DNA of 64,000 bases from an uncultured Lachnospiraceae bacterium (GCA_947566645.1 CANOKL010000011.1:26409-90408); one strand, 5' to 3'. Shown: positions 9,115 through 19,072, counted from the first letter of the stretch. The notes: generated by a model from the letters alone, not told the origin. Made by a program: numbers and translations.

Positions 9115-10998
9115 TCAATAATAAAATCTCTCATCCCCGGGCTTCAGCCTGATCTCAATCTCACTTTTCCTTGCCTCAATCAGACAGACGCCCTCTTCCA
9201 GCTCCCGGAAGTCTCCGCCCTTAACCTCTTTGATCTCATTTCCATAATTTCTGAACAAAAACCACGACGTGCCCTCTGCCCCTTCTATTTTCAGATAAAT
9301 CGTATCCCCCTTCTGGCTGTCTGTGTAATCAAGCGCCAGTAAATTCCGGATACGGGCATCGCTCTCCGTCGCCGCCACACCGTCAAAGCCCTCAAAACTC
9401 TGTCCGAAGACATTCACATTTCTGATAAATTGTTTGTGGCACTCATCCCATGTATCCTCCTCATTCTCAGGATACGCCACGCGCTCCATATCACAGGAAA
9501 GATTCAGATATCCCAGCGCTGTCTCCACACTCCGTACCCGGAAATCACTCCTGTAGGAATACTTAAGCCCGTCGCTGACTGCGCGCTGGACTGTGATATA
9601 ATCTGACAAGTATCTGATCAGGCTTACATCCTTCTCATCGTAATCCATAAGCACTGTTCTGACTGAGGACAGGAATTCCCCCTCCAGAACCTCTTCCGTC
9701 TCAGCCTCCTTCATGTCTCCTGCATAAAATGAAGAAAACCTGTAATCCGGCGCATGCTCCTGCATAAATCTCTCATCCTCGGAAATCTTCTCTCCGACAG
9801 TGGTATCTGACACGCTAAGCCCGGTCAGTCCAGGCTCTGCCGACCTCTCGTGGAAGATCTTCAGATAATACTGGAACTGCTCTGCATCCGGAAGATTCTG
9901 ATCCGAATAATCATACTGGGGAGTCATCATACAGGAAATTCCAAATGAATAATCCCGGAGCGCGGATGTAATATCAGGCCATACAAGCTCCTGATCTAAG
10001 AGCTTCATAGAACGTGCATAATACTTCTCCATCTCGTCTCTGTTCTCATCCGCTGTACCCGGATAATTTGCCAGGACCAGATTCTGGGCATTCACGACCG
10101 GATAGAGCTCGTAAGGATACATCTCCGCCGACATAGCGGACAAAAGGCCAAGCCCTGTAATCCCCTCCATATAGTCACCGTTCACTGCGAACACATAGGC
10201 GGAGCCAAAGCTTTTCCGCCAGATCACAACCGGATAGTCCTCCTTTTCCACGCTCTCATCTGCCGGGATTCCCTTCATATATACCTTTGTACCCGAAGAC
10301 AGGCTGTACCATGGAAAGGTTAGATCCATATCCTGATATTTTTCCTCTTCCTTCTCCTCTGCCTTATAGATCACCTCTCCGCCCAGTAAAAAGCCTCCGT
10401 ACAGATGGATTCCCTCTACCGTAGTCTCGGATGCAGAGATCCGGCGTATGCCAAGAAGCTCTCTGACTGCTTTATTTCGTCTGACAACTGATACATCCGG
10501 AAGACCAGAAAGCACAAGATGTGTCCCCTTGTCCACACATTGCATGAGAAAGTCCGTCTCTTCCTTCTCTCCCCATTTCACACAGTCCGGATTCAGCACC
10601 AGCATCTCTGGAAGCTCTGCCTGCACCTGTTCCTCCCTGTACGCAGAAAGGCACTTATAAATAGATATATCCCGCTTTGTATAAGAAACCCATTCGCGGA
10701 CTGTCTCTGCCAGACTCTTTCCTCCCGAGCTGATACACACTACCTTGTTACGCCTGGAGGACTCCCGGCTCTCTTTCCCAGTACCGCCCTCTTTCTGTTC
10801 TGCTGTATGCTCTTCCTCTTTCACACCATCCGGCACATACATGCTGACCTTCGAAGGATAATCCTCTGCTGTCTCCGTAATAAATGGATTTGCCTCATAC
10901 TCATTCCATCTGTCCTTCAGATTATTCATAAACATACAGAGGAAAAAAATTACAAACATCAAAGTACTGATTGTGAAAAAATTCCGGCGTGATATCAT
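9115..10998 (-). CDS. DUF2194 membrane-anchored protein, PelA-like position
   Basis: 627 aa with a single N-terminal TM segment (residues 8-27) and a large extracytoplasmic part. The first half looks like a degenerate periplasmic or GATase-like domain (VCISSGGKSLAETVREW). The second half resembles DUF2194/polysaccharide-deacetylase-like folds, with DYDEKDVSLIRYLSD. Clear NodB catalytic His pairs were not seen. In known pel loci a deacetylase (PelA) occupies this position, so a PelA-related role at the outer membrane face is inferred. The ribosome site GAGGAGAGG is good. Confidence is high for a real gene, moderate for the family. Confidence 0.65.
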   Translation of the reverse strand: MISRRNFFTISTLMFVIFFLCMFMNNLKDRWNEYEANPFITETAEDYPSKVSMYVPDGVKEEEHTAEQKEGGTGKESRESSRRNKVVCISSGGKSLAETVREWVSYTKRDISIYKCLSAYREEQVQAELPEMLVLNPDCVKWGEKEETDFLMQCVDKGTHLVLSGLPDVSVVRRNKAVRELLGIRRISASETTVEGIHLYGGFLLGGEVIYKAEEKEEEKYQDMDLTFPWYSLSSGTKVYMKGIPADESVEKEDYPVVIWRKSFGSAYVFAVNGDYMEGITGLGLLSAMSAEMYPYELYPVVNAQNLVLANYPGTADENRDEMEKYYARSMKLLDQELVWPDITSALRDYSFGISCMMTPQYDYSDQNLPDAEQFQYYLKIFHERSAEPGLTGLSVSDTTVGEKISEDERFMQEHAPDYRFSSFYAGDMKEAETEEVLEGEFLSSVRTVLMDYDEKDVSLIRYLSDYITVQRAVSDGLKYSYRSDFRVRSVETALGYLNLSCDMERVAYPENEEDTWDECHKQFIRNVNVFGQSFEGFDGVAATESDARIRNLLALDYTDSQKGDTIYLKIEGAEGTSWFLFRNYGNEIKEVKGGDFRELEEGVCLIEARKSEIEIRLKPGDERFYY

Positions 10999-11014
10999 GT
11001 TATCCTCTCCTCAT

Positions 11015-13414
11015 CTATTCCTCTCCATTAAATCCGTAATCAATCGCAAAATTATACAGGCTGTATCCATTCTGTTTCACACGATAGCAGACAAAACGAT
11101 CTGTTTCATAGTAAGTCTCCATCTCATTGGGATACAGTTCTTTGAACTTCTGCGCCCAGTAATACATATGAGACATGGTAACGTAGCGGTCATCCCCGAT
11201 ATAGGGCAGAATTCCCGGCTGCTCTGACACCGGCTGCCGCGCGCCCTCCAGTGATACCTTCTTCACAGCCTCTTCTGTATTAATATAATCCCGGTACAGC
11301 AAGGGGATCTTTTCTATAAAAAAATACACTGTGGAGGTAGGAATCGTAATATCCGTATCCTCATCAAGGGAACGCATATCCTTCAGAAATTTAATGATCT
11401 CATAGTGATAGCCAAGGTCATAATCTCCCAGCATCTGGCGCTCATCATTTGCGGAGCAGATAGTAAATGCTTCCTCCTTATTTTCCCGTACTATATTGCT
11501 CAGGCAAGTCATCGCTTCATTTGTCTCATAGGGGCTCACGCACACAGGAGCTCTTGTTCCCGTCATGACCGTCAAAACACAGGCCCCGGCAAGTGCTGCA
11601 AAGGAACAGACATTACGTGCCTTCTCCCATTTAAACAGGACGAATATCACCCCGTCCACGCAGAGACTCCATACCACCGGAATCCCGTACCCGATATAGA
11701 CAGAATAGCGGGAAACCTCCAGAAGCTGCATAAGCCCCAGTTCAGCCGATGCCTGGAGCACCGCCATGGCCGCCATATAGATACTAAATGAAAGCAGCAC
11801 GCCTCCATAATCCGCCCTCCGGAAGATGCACCAGAAAATTCCAAGCAAAAACAAAGCCACGATACTTCCCAGCATAAATTCTGCGGTCTTCATATCCGTT
11901 GACACATAGTAGTCAAGACGGTCCAGCACGGCCTCCTTCACACCCATCTGCCCTTTCTTCTCACCGGCGTTTCCGTCATCTGCCGGCTTCTGCGTCTGTG
12001 AACCGGACTTCCATTGGGCCAGCCCCCAGTTCAGGGAAGCCTGCATCGGCGTTCCGGTGACAAATGCTGCCGCCATCGGAAGCACAGCAAGCAGAATCCC
12101 CGCAATACCCGCTGCCACAATCCGCTTAAAATACCGCCACCGGAATACACGGAAGCAGAATCCTGCCCCAATCGCAAGACAGAGCAGACCGGCTATGATC
12201 GTATCGTAAAAATGCACGGAAAGCGTAAGGGATACACTAATGGCAAATAATACCAGGTTCCCTCTCCTGCATAATCTCTGAAATACTCTGCCGGCTGTGG
12301 CTTTCGCCTTGTCTACTGCTCTCTTCCACCGGCCTTTTCCTGCACTCCCCGTATTTTCCGTAACATCTTCACCCTCTGTACCAGCCACATGGTCTGTATC
12401 CGCCACATGATCTATATCTGCTATATGACCCATATCAGCTTTATGATCTGTATCCGCTACATGATCTATATCTGCTACATGACCTGTATCAGCTTTATGA
12501 TCTGCAGCAGTCAGGGCTATCCCTTTCTCCTGCAGAAATGCAAAGGCAAAATAAGCCGCCGGCAGGATAAAGGCCATGCCAAACTCCTGGGGAAGGGTTG
12601 CATGGTACCTGATATAGGTATATTCATAAAATCTATTTGAAACAATATAGATAAAAATCCCGATATATGGGGCATACTTCGACTTGCACACACTGCGCAG
12701 GAATGCCAGAAGCACCAGATGGATCACAACCGTCTGCACAAGGTAAAAGAGTCTGAGAAGCACATAGGTATGGAACCCGAACACTGCATGCAGATAATAA
12801 AGCAGGCAGTGAAGACCAAAGGGATAGACACCGTCTGCAAAGATATTTCCATTCCCCATTTCATTAATCCAGTAATTGTGAAGTACAATATCAGAAGCGC
12901 AATAGCCGTAGACATTGACTGCATTGGTCCCATACATATAAAGAAGCAGCACAAGAAGACCAGACACCAGCAGGATCTCCAGTCCGTGATTTTTCCGGTA
13001 TTCCCTGCACTTTTTCCCGGCTGAAGCAGAAAAGCGCCTGAGACTTCTTCCGAGTTTAAGAAGCAGTGTCTTTCTCCCCATCTCACCGCCCAGAATCAGC
13101 AGCAGCCTCCACAGCTTTTCTTCCGTCTGACGGCCCAGTGAGTCCCTGTACCTTTTCCAGGCAGCCAGAAGAAACGGGGCAAGCGTGCCCAGAATCAGTG
13201 TAAACCGAAAGGATATATGTAAAAGCTGCAGCAGGTATACCAGGTTAATAATATAAAAATGTCCGATTAAAAAATATGCCATGAACCTTGCAGGCGCACT
13301 GCCAAAGCCCGAAAGCCTCTTATGCAGAAAAAGCCATGGCAGCAAAAGTGTCACGCCAAAATATGCCGCTGTGATTCCTATAAGCTGTAATACCGTAAGC
13401 ATTGACATTGACAT
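11015..13414 (-). CDS. Large multi-TM GT-C-like membrane protein with His/Asp repeat loop
   Basis: About 799 aa with at least 12 hydrophobic segments. An ASDIVLHNYWI block followed by GVYPFGLHCLLYYL (residues ~180-210) is the acidic loop plus YP-G-H pattern seen in GT-C fold integral membrane glycosyltransferases. Residues ~303-341 form a hydrophilic loop of hexapeptide repeats (ADIDHV, ADTDHK) encoded by 18-bp tandem repeats. The C-terminal ~170 residues after the last TM are soluble. ATG 13414 is chosen for its AAGGGGG site over an upstream ATG at 13456. The gene sits between pelE-like and DUF2194 genes, so it may add or move a sugar in the same polymer. Exact family not recognised. Confidence 0.7.
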   Translation of the reverse strand: MSMSMLTVLQLIGITAAYFGVTLLLPWLFLHKRLSGFGSAPARFMAYFLIGHFYIINLVYLLQLLHISFRFTLILGTLAPFLLAAWKRYRDSLGRQTEEKLWRLLLILGGEMGRKTLLLKLGRSLRRFSASAGKKCREYRKNHGLEILLVSGLLVLLLYMYGTNAVNVYGYCASDIVLHNYWINEMGNGNIFADGVYPFGLHCLLYYLHAVFGFHTYVLLRLFYLVQTVVIHLVLLAFLRSVCKSKYAPYIGIFIYIVSNRFYEYTYIRYHATLPQEFGMAFILPAAYFAFAFLQEKGIALTAADHKADTGHVADIDHVADTDHKADMGHIADIDHVADTDHVAGTEGEDVTENTGSAGKGRWKRAVDKAKATAGRVFQRLCRRGNLVLFAISVSLTLSVHFYDTIIAGLLCLAIGAGFCFRVFRWRYFKRIVAAGIAGILLAVLPMAAAFVTGTPMQASLNWGLAQWKSGSQTQKPADDGNAGEKKGQMGVKEAVLDRLDYYVSTDMKTAEFMLGSIVALFLLGIFWCIFRRADYGGVLLSFSIYMAAMAVLQASAELGLMQLLEVSRYSVYIGYGIPVVWSLCVDGVIFVLFKWEKARNVCSFAALAGACVLTVMTGTRAPVCVSPYETNEAMTCLSNIVRENKEEAFTICSANDERQMLGDYDLGYHYEIIKFLKDMRSLDEDTDITIPTSTVYFFIEKIPLLYRDYINTEEAVKKVSLEGARQPVSEQPGILPYIGDDRYVTMSHMYYWAQKFKELYPNEMETYYETDRFVCYRVKQNGYSLYNFAIDYGFNGEE
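12389..12505. repeat. 18-bp in-frame tandem repeat (about 6.5 units, 54-bp superperiod)
   Basis: Units such as ATGATCTATATCTGCTAC recur every 18 bp, and three units repeat again as a 54-bp block (12389-12442 versus 12443-12496). The unit length is a multiple of three, so copy-number change would lengthen or shorten the His/Asp loop of the surrounding membrane protein without frameshift. Confidence 0.85.
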
Positions 13415-13463
13415 GGTTAATAGCCCCCTTATGTAATCAGTTCCGCAAGTTAACAAGTCTTTT

Positions 13464-14429
13464 CTATGAACTAAAAATACGAATCAGTTCCAGCGTCTCA
13501 TTGTCAATCAATACATCTGACCTTTTCAGAGTCTCCAGGGTCTCAAAGAACTTTTCCCTGTTCTGTTCCGCAAAGTAGAGCTTCATCCTGCAGGTATAGG
13601 AAGCCAGTTCCTCCGGGTACTGCTCCTTCATACGGAGGCACCATTTTCCAGTACTTTCGTAGTCCTTCATCTCCAGCAGCCTCAGACAGACCGCCTCATA
13701 TCTCACATCTGTAAGCTTAGAAGCATCCTTACCATACAGAAGCTCTGCCGTCTCTTCCATGATCATCACAAATTTTCTCTGTTCATGCTCTGAAAAGATA
13801 CGCTGTCTCAGAATATGATCCATATAATCAATCAGCATCTCCTCACATTCCGTCTGCGAGTCGTCCTCTTCCTCAATCTGCTTCCTCAGCTTCTGTACAT
13901 AGAGCCGGAATTTGTTCAGCTCATCTGACAAAACCGCAGCCGCATAATGAGAGGTCTCCGAGTCCTCGCTGTCTAGTGCAAGCGTAATGGATGCAAGGGA
14001 ATCCCCGATATCCTGCCGCATCACATTCATAAGAACAGAACGGAGATTCTTCTTTTCATTTACCAGAATCGCTTCTTCCAGAGGAATGATATCCCGTTCT
14101 GCCTCTTCGTCCGCCTTCTGGTTAGTCTTTACACGGTCCTTACTAAAAACAACATCAGCCAGGTTCGCATCACGCCAGAACACAAACAGATAAAACAGAT
14201 GTCCCATCAGAAAAAACAGCGGGACAATCATCGGGCAGAGTACCATTACAATAAACCGGATCACATAGGCTCTCCTGTTATCATACAGAGCCTCCTCCTT
14301 ATCCTGATCAGAGGCCAGGGCATGCGCCGGCACAATTACAAAGATCCCTGCCAGCAGATAAATGACTGACACGATCAGATTCACGGCAATCACCAACAGA
14401 AACAGAACCTCGTCCCGTGCCATACTCAT
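13464..14429 (-). CDS. pelE: PelE-like membrane protein with soluble helical domain
   Basis: 321 aa. Two TM helices lie at about residues 8-33 and 52-85, followed by an acidic linker and a long helical domain with TPR-like helix pairs (ETLETLKRSD, LLEMKDYESTGKWCLRMKEQYPEE). PelE in known systems is a two-TM plus TPR protein that binds PelD. The start overlaps the pelD-like stop by 4 nt (ATGA), and a GAGGAGG site lies 7 nt upstream. Sequence similarity to Pseudomonas PelE is not evident by eye; the call rests on topology and gene order. Confidence 0.7.
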   Translation of the reverse strand: MSMARDEVLFLLVIAVNLIVSVIYLLAGIFVIVPAHALASDQDKEEALYDNRRAYVIRFIVMVLCPMIVPLFFLMGHLFYLFVFWRDANLADVVFSKDRVKTNQKADEEAERDIIPLEEAILVNEKKNLRSVLMNVMRQDIGDSLASITLALDSEDSETSHYAAAVLSDELNKFRLYVQKLRKQIEEEDDSQTECEEMLIDYMDHILRQRIFSEHEQRKFVMIMEETAELLYGKDASKLTDVRYEAVCLRLLEMKDYESTGKWCLRMKEQYPEELASYTCRMKLYFAEQNREKFFETLETLKRSDVLIDNETLELIRIFSS

Positions 14430-16621
14430 AATACCGCCTCCTCATCAATCCGGCACTCATAGCCAAGATTCCTGAAGCGTTCGATAATACCACCCACATT
14501 CTGCTTATTCGTATTGGACAAAAGGGCATAGAGCTTTCCCTTCTTAAAGATCCCCAGATAATCCGTCTGCCGGATCGTACTGCCAAGCGCTTTTGCCACC
14601 TGTTCATAATTCTTTTCCTTTGTGAGAACTTCTAATAATACATATTCCGTAAGCCCTTTATCCTTTGCATCGAAAAAGGCCTTCGCCAGCTGGGTAAATG
14701 CCTCCTCGCCAAGAACACTTGTCCCCTCTACATACCGCTGATTCCTGAGCGCCTCAAGATAACGGTTAGCACGTACAACCGCATTCTGTATCAGATAACC
14801 TACAATAGTAAGCCGGTTCGCCTCTCCAAGCGTCATGCGCTCCCACGGAACGCCCCAGAGCATCAGAATCAGCTGCATATCATCCTCTGAATAGACGGAA
14901 CTTGCCATCATGGGCATATTCTCCACCATATCCCGGTTTATGTACACACGGCGTTCCCTGATCTCGTTATACATGTCCTCCATATCCGTATATTTTATGG
15001 AATACCCAAGTCTGCGCGCCTCTGGAGAAGTAGCGGAAAAAAGTCTCGCATAATCCCCATTAGCAACGTTATATACTGCCACATCCCTGCAGTCCATAAG
15101 CCTTGACAGCACCTGGGCCGCATAGAACAGTACTTCCTCCGGTCCGTACTGTTCAAGAGTCGAGGATACCTCATAGATCTTCCCAAGGCTCTCCTTATGA
15201 TTAACTACCTGGGACTCAAAATTATGCTTCATCTTAACATTGCTGTCATTAATCTCTTCAATATCCTTAAGCTGTCCGTTCAGATACTTTGCCCTGCTGT
15301 TCCCCTCATTTCTGATAAAGCTCACCTGGTCCTTCAGATACCCTACAACCAGTCCGACTATAAATAGCTGCGCCATCCACACATAGGTATTATAATCAAG
15401 CAGCACATCAAACCCGCTGTGACTTCCCATCTCATAATAGCAGTATCCCACAACCGAGAGCAGGCCGGAAAACACAGCCTGCTGCTGCCCGTGCACCACT
15501 GCAAACAGCAGTACATACAGCAGATAAATATCAAGCTTTGCCAGAAACTCACTGTCTCCCGCTATGCGGTTCAGCCAGGAGGCAAGGAAAAAGCACGCCA
15601 GAGCCTCTACAAAGGGAAATGCAGCCTTAACAATCCTCCTAAGAAGGTTCCACAGCCTGACTGCCAGCCCGCCGCCTGTATCCTCCTCTGTGATAAAGGA
15701 ATTGCTGTGCCGCTTCATATAATGGACAACCTGCCGCACTCCCCTCTCATAATCATTGAACAGATCATAGGGAAACTCAGCCTTATATCTGCTGCTGTCC
15801 AGAACAATCCGGTTATTCAGGCCTGCCGTACTGTCAGATACCGTAACCCCGGCACCCATCTCCTCCTTCACCTGCTCCGCAAGCTTCAGCTCATCAATCG
15901 CAGCCTCTGAAGAAATATTATAGACAGAATGCCATGGTTTCCCCTCGCACATCACTCTGTAAGCCAGCTCTACGGCATCATTAATGTAAATCATGGAAAA
16001 AACATTCTTACCGTTCGCCGAAATCCTTCCAGTCTTCAGCGCCTCCAGGCACATCCTGAAACAGGCATGCTCCTCTGTCTTTCCCTTCTGGGGCACCCAG
16101 TACATATTGTCAAAACGCAGAACCAGTGTATCCACTCCCTGGGTCCTGCGGTAATTTTCACACGTCTCCTCGCCCTGTGCCAGAGCCAGCGCCCGGAATC
16201 CTCTTGGGGACAGAGGTTCATCCTCCGGCACATTGTCAATATGTACTCCTCCGTATACTTCCTGGGAAGAAAAATATACGAACTTCCCACTTCCGGACAT
16301 GCTAAAAGCAGACAGAATATTCACAAGCCCTGTCGTATAACGCACGGCCTCCTGTCTTGCCTCTGTCTCCCAGTTAAAGTTCGTGTCATATGCACCCATA
16401 AACACAACAACATCCGGTCTTATACTTTCAAAAATATCCTTGATGCTTCCGCTGTCATATGGGAAATTATACTTTTCAAATACCTTCTTATAAGAAAAGC
16501 GATTGTCTCTCTGCCCCGTCAGCAGATATACGCGGTGACCATTCTTGCTTAACTTGCTAATCATCTGATCCATCAGCACGCTTCCGCCGCCAATCAATAA
16601 TACAACCATCATTTTCACCAT
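14426..16621 (-). CDS. pelD: PelD-like c-di-GMP receptor fused to a degenerate SDR domain
   Basis: 731 aa in four parts. Residues 1-~310 form an NAD-epimerase-like SDR domain (VVLLIGGGSVLMDQMI, YFSSQEVYGG), but the expected YxxxK is replaced by LALAQGE, so catalysis is doubtful. Residues ~325-440 contain several TM helices, then a short coiled coil. Residues ~470-620 look like GAF. The C-terminus is a degenerate GGDEF: RQTD at 684-687 matches the RxxD c-di-GMP inhibitory site, and five residues later KKGKL (693-697) stands where GGDEF should be. This is the PelD plan of a binding-competent but catalytically dead cyclase. It is the first gene of the operon. The ribosome site is weak. Confidence 0.85.
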   Translation of the reverse strand: MVKMMVVLLIGGGSVLMDQMISKLSKNGHRVYLLTGQRDNRFSYKKVFEKYNFPYDSGSIKDIFESIRPDVVVFMGAYDTNFNWETEARQEAVRYTTGLVNILSAFSMSGSGKFVYFSSQEVYGGVHIDNVPEDEPLSPRGFRALALAQGEETCENYRRTQGVDTLVLRFDNMYWVPQKGKTEEHACFRMCLEALKTGRISANGKNVFSMIYINDAVELAYRVMCEGKPWHSVYNISSEAAIDELKLAEQVKEEMGAGVTVSDSTAGLNNRIVLDSSRYKAEFPYDLFNDYERGVRQVVHYMKRHSNSFITEEDTGGGLAVRLWNLLRRIVKAAFPFVEALACFFLASWLNRIAGDSEFLAKLDIYLLYVLLFAVVHGQQQAVFSGLLSVVGYCYYEMGSHSGFDVLLDYNTYVWMAQLFIVGLVVGYLKDQVSFIRNEGNSRAKYLNGQLKDIEEINDSNVKMKHNFESQVVNHKESLGKIYEVSSTLEQYGPEEVLFYAAQVLSRLMDCRDVAVYNVANGDYARLFSATSPEARRLGYSIKYTDMEDMYNEIRERRVYINRDMVENMPMMASSVYSEDDMQLILMLWGVPWERMTLGEANRLTIVGYLIQNAVVRANRYLEALRNQRYVEGTSVLGEEAFTQLAKAFFDAKDKGLTEYVLLEVLTKEKNYEQVAKALGSTIRQTDYLGIFKKGKLYALLSNTNKQNVGGIIERFRNLGYECRIDEEAVL

Positions 16622-16693
16622 CTTTACTAGTTTTATATGGATATTTTTTTAACTTTTTAGCACAATTGCAAAATAGCTTCATTTTCTCATATC

Positions 16694-16728
16694 AGTATAG
16701 CAAATGAGGGCGTACCACTAAGCGTACC
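16694..16728 (-). promoter_or_regulatory. Candidate promoter of the Pel-like operon with direct repeats over -35
   Basis: On the minus strand TATACT (16694-16699) with an upstream TG gives an extended -10. No -35 consensus is present; instead two direct repeats GGTACGC (16722-16728 and 16710-16716, 12-bp period) cover the -22 to -41 zone. This layout suggests a dedicated transcription factor acting at the promoter. The leader to the start codon is about 65 nt. Confidence 0.5.
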
Positions 16729-16744
16729 TTTTTTATAAAATTTG

Positions 16745-16784
16745 ATTGGGGACGGGGCATTTTTAAAAATGCCCCGTCCCCAAT
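16745..16784. repeat. REP-like palindrome, copy 1 (single)
   Basis: Perfect 40-bp palindrome, half-site ATTGGGGACGGGGCATTTTT. It lies 28 nt past the stop of the SEC-C gene and just upstream of the Pel-like operon promoter. The centre is TTTTTAAAAA and no T-run follows the stem, so it is not a standard intrinsic terminator. Confidence 0.9.
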
Positions 16785-16812
16785 TTTACCATTTTACCCT
16801 TGCCTGCTGCCT

Positions 16813-19023
16813 TTAAGGCTTGCCGCAGCATTTCTTATACTTCTTGCCGCTTCCGCAGGGACATGGGTCATTACGTCCGATCTTCGGCTGCTCTCTGCGG
16901 TAGGTCATGGCATTTGACTTTGGCATCTTACCTCCATCCACCATATCCCATACAGACATCTCCTCATCTGCCGTCTGCCTCTGCATTGCAGACCGGACTA
17001 TTTTAAGCATATATTCAATCCCCTTATCCCCCGGGTATTCTTTCCTGATCTTTCGCAAAAGCCTCTGTGCATTTTCATACTCTCCTGTATAAATCAGGCT
17101 ACTGCTGAAAAGATACATCAGTTCATAGTTCTCACATTCCAGTTCCTTAACCAGATGCTCCAGTTTCTCTCTCCGCTTCCTGTCATCCCTCTCTTCATCC
17201 GCTTCATAGACCTGGAGCTGAAACTCCACAGGCAGTTCAGACAAATGGGATGCCTTTGTAATCTCTCCGTCTGGCTTAAAGTCCTCATAAATTCCAAGTT
17301 CCGCAGCCGGAGTACCAGTAAGCTTCGCATATTCTTTCCTTGAATATCCCTTATACTCCGGAAGCCCTGTTGTAAGAATTGCTCCAAACAAGTAATGCCA
17401 GAAGCATACATAATCTTCCACACTTTCCAGAATATAATCCTCACTGGCCATCTCCCACAGCGCCTCCATACCTTCCCCGTTCTTTACGCTATAGAAATAC
17501 TCCAGAAGGTCCTCTTCCAGCTGGAACTCATCTACATCAAAACTTTTCAGCAAATATTCGCCAAATTCCTTCCATACAGGATATAACCCGGCATAGCCGC
17601 GTAACATATTCCTGCGCTCACGGGCAGAAAACGGACGATAATCTATTTTATCACCAGCCTTAATCTGCCTGTCGGCCACTCTGGGCGTATCAATCTCACT
17701 CTGTGCAACGAAAGTAAATCGATTGCCATACGTCCCGCATTCCCCTGTCGAAAGCCTCTGGCAGAAGGTGCCGCCAAGGTAAATACTGCGGTAAACCTCC
17801 TCCCGGACGGCATCCGGCTCGTAATATTCCCGGTATTTTTCATAAAATATGTCGAGATCCATAAAATTATAGAGATTCAGGAGTAAATCGCACTTTTTGA
17901 TTCTCTCTTCGGACTTCTTAGAAAAATCTTCCCATTCAGCCCTCGTATACTGCCCAAGCAGGGCAGCCGCCTCACGAGTCTGGCGCAGGACAATGTAAGG
18001 TTTCCTGTTTACCTGTTCCTCACTCATGTCCAGAAACCCAAGAGACATTGCCTTAGACATCATATCCATATCCGGAACCTTCTGGCAGATGCCGTTCGGC
18101 TGTTCCATAAATGCAATCAGCATCTCCAGCTCCCTCCAGGAAAATACATATGTCAGATACCAGGGATGGTCCTCCAGTTCCTTCCAGAAGGCGTCTGCAC
18201 TCTCTGCAATACAATCTGCTTCCTCATAAGACACTCCTATATATTTACAGTAATCCCTTGCTTCCTTCGCATTTAATTGTGAAAGAAGCTCTGTGCTGCT
18301 CTTTGAACTGATATTTTTCAGAATATTATTTTTCCCAGGCGCTTCGCTGGTTTCACATAAAGCTCTCCACTGGCGGACCCTTTTTGACAGCTCGGATTCT
18401 TCGTTATCCTCATCCCTCTTCCGGATTTCCTCCGCAATCATGCTTAGCTTTTCTCCTATCTCATTAAGGCTCTGCAGTAATTTCTTGTAGTCCTTCCCTA
18501 CAGATATATCTTCCAGAAGAGTCTTGTCGGCACGGTCTGCCTTCTGCACTGGGAAATCCATATCCTTTAATATCCCATTTATCCTCTCCAGATCAAATGC
18601 AACACGCTCTTCTTCCCCGCTTCCCCAGACACCTCCCGAATCCTCTTCAAAGCTGTCTCCTTTATATTTTATCACCGAAGCATAGCGGTTCCGGTAATCC
18701 GGATCCTCCTTTTCAAATGCAATCTTGTGCCGCCAGTTGTCTCCAAAATCATATGTATACCGTATAAAACGAAAGAAAAGCAGAAACTCGTCCACCAGAA
18801 CCCGTTCCTCTGATGAATCATCCTCGTCAGCTTCCCCTTCCATTACAATATGGTCCGGCACATTTGGGAAAGAAAAGTCATGCATATGATAGTCCTCCCA
18901 CTGGAATGCTGTCTGCAGGATTCTGTGCAGACTTTTAAAACTGATTCTGTCCGGTATGACAATCCTTCTCCATACTGGTGGGTGGGTATCCTCAATCGTT
19001 ACTTTTATAACATATCCTGGCAT
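16813..19023 (-). CDS. pRiA4b ORF-3-like protein with C-terminal SEC-C motif
   Basis: About 736 aa. Residues 1-~180 match the plasmid pRiA4b ORF-3-like domain ([38 protein letters not shown]). The middle is a long helical region of unknown function. The last residues, [18 protein letters not shown], are a SEC-C zinc motif (CxCxnCC). ATG 19023 is chosen for GGAGG upstream. It lies 50 nt downstream of the methyltransferase gene and may be cotranscribed with the restriction system. Such proteins are common in mobile regions, but no biochemical role is established; a defence link is only a possibility. Confidence 0.85.
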   Translation of the reverse strand: MPGYVIKVTIEDTHPPVWRRIVIPDRISFKSLHRILQTAFQWEDYHMHDFSFPNVPDHIVMEGEADEDDSSEERVLVDEFLLFFRFIRYTYDFGDNWRHKIAFEKEDPDYRNRYASVIKYKGDSFEEDSGGVWGSGEEERVAFDLERINGILKDMDFPVQKADRADKTLLEDISVGKDYKKLLQSLNEIGEKLSMIAEEIRKRDEDNEESELSKRVRQWRALCETSEAPGKNNILKNISSKSSTELLSQLNAKEARDYCKYIGVSYEEADCIAESADAFWKELEDHPWYLTYVFSWRELEMLIAFMEQPNGICQKVPDMDMMSKAMSLGFLDMSEEQVNRKPYIVLRQTREAAALLGQYTRAEWEDFSKKSEERIKKCDLLLNLYNFMDLDIFYEKYREYYEPDAVREEVYRSIYLGGTFCQRLSTGECGTYGNRFTFVAQSEIDTPRVADRQIKAGDKIDYRPFSARERRNMLRGYAGLYPVWKEFGEYLLKSFDVDEFQLEEDLLEYFYSVKNGEGMEALWEMASEDYILESVEDYVCFWHYLFGAILTTGLPEYKGYSRKEYAKLTGTPAAELGIYEDFKPDGEITKASHLSELPVEFQLQVYEADEERDDRKRREKLEHLVKELECENYELMYLFSSSLIYTGEYENAQRLLRKIRKEYPGDKGIEYMLKIVRSAMQRQTADEEMSVWDMVDGGKMPKSNAMTYRREQPKIGRNDPCPCGSGKKYKKCCGKP

Positions 19024-19072
19024 GTCCTTTTCCTCCACGGTTTCTTTTTTTCTGTAACAGTTTGTATATTAT

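Noticed and set aside
12389..12505. Possible CRISPR-like spaced repeat
   Set aside because: Units are contiguous with no unique spacers, lie inside a coding frame, and no cas gene is near.
12389..12640. Plus-strand reading frame of repeated MIYICYMT-type residues
   Set aside because: It is the antisense shadow of the 18-bp repeat in the membrane-protein gene, with no ribosome site or known family.
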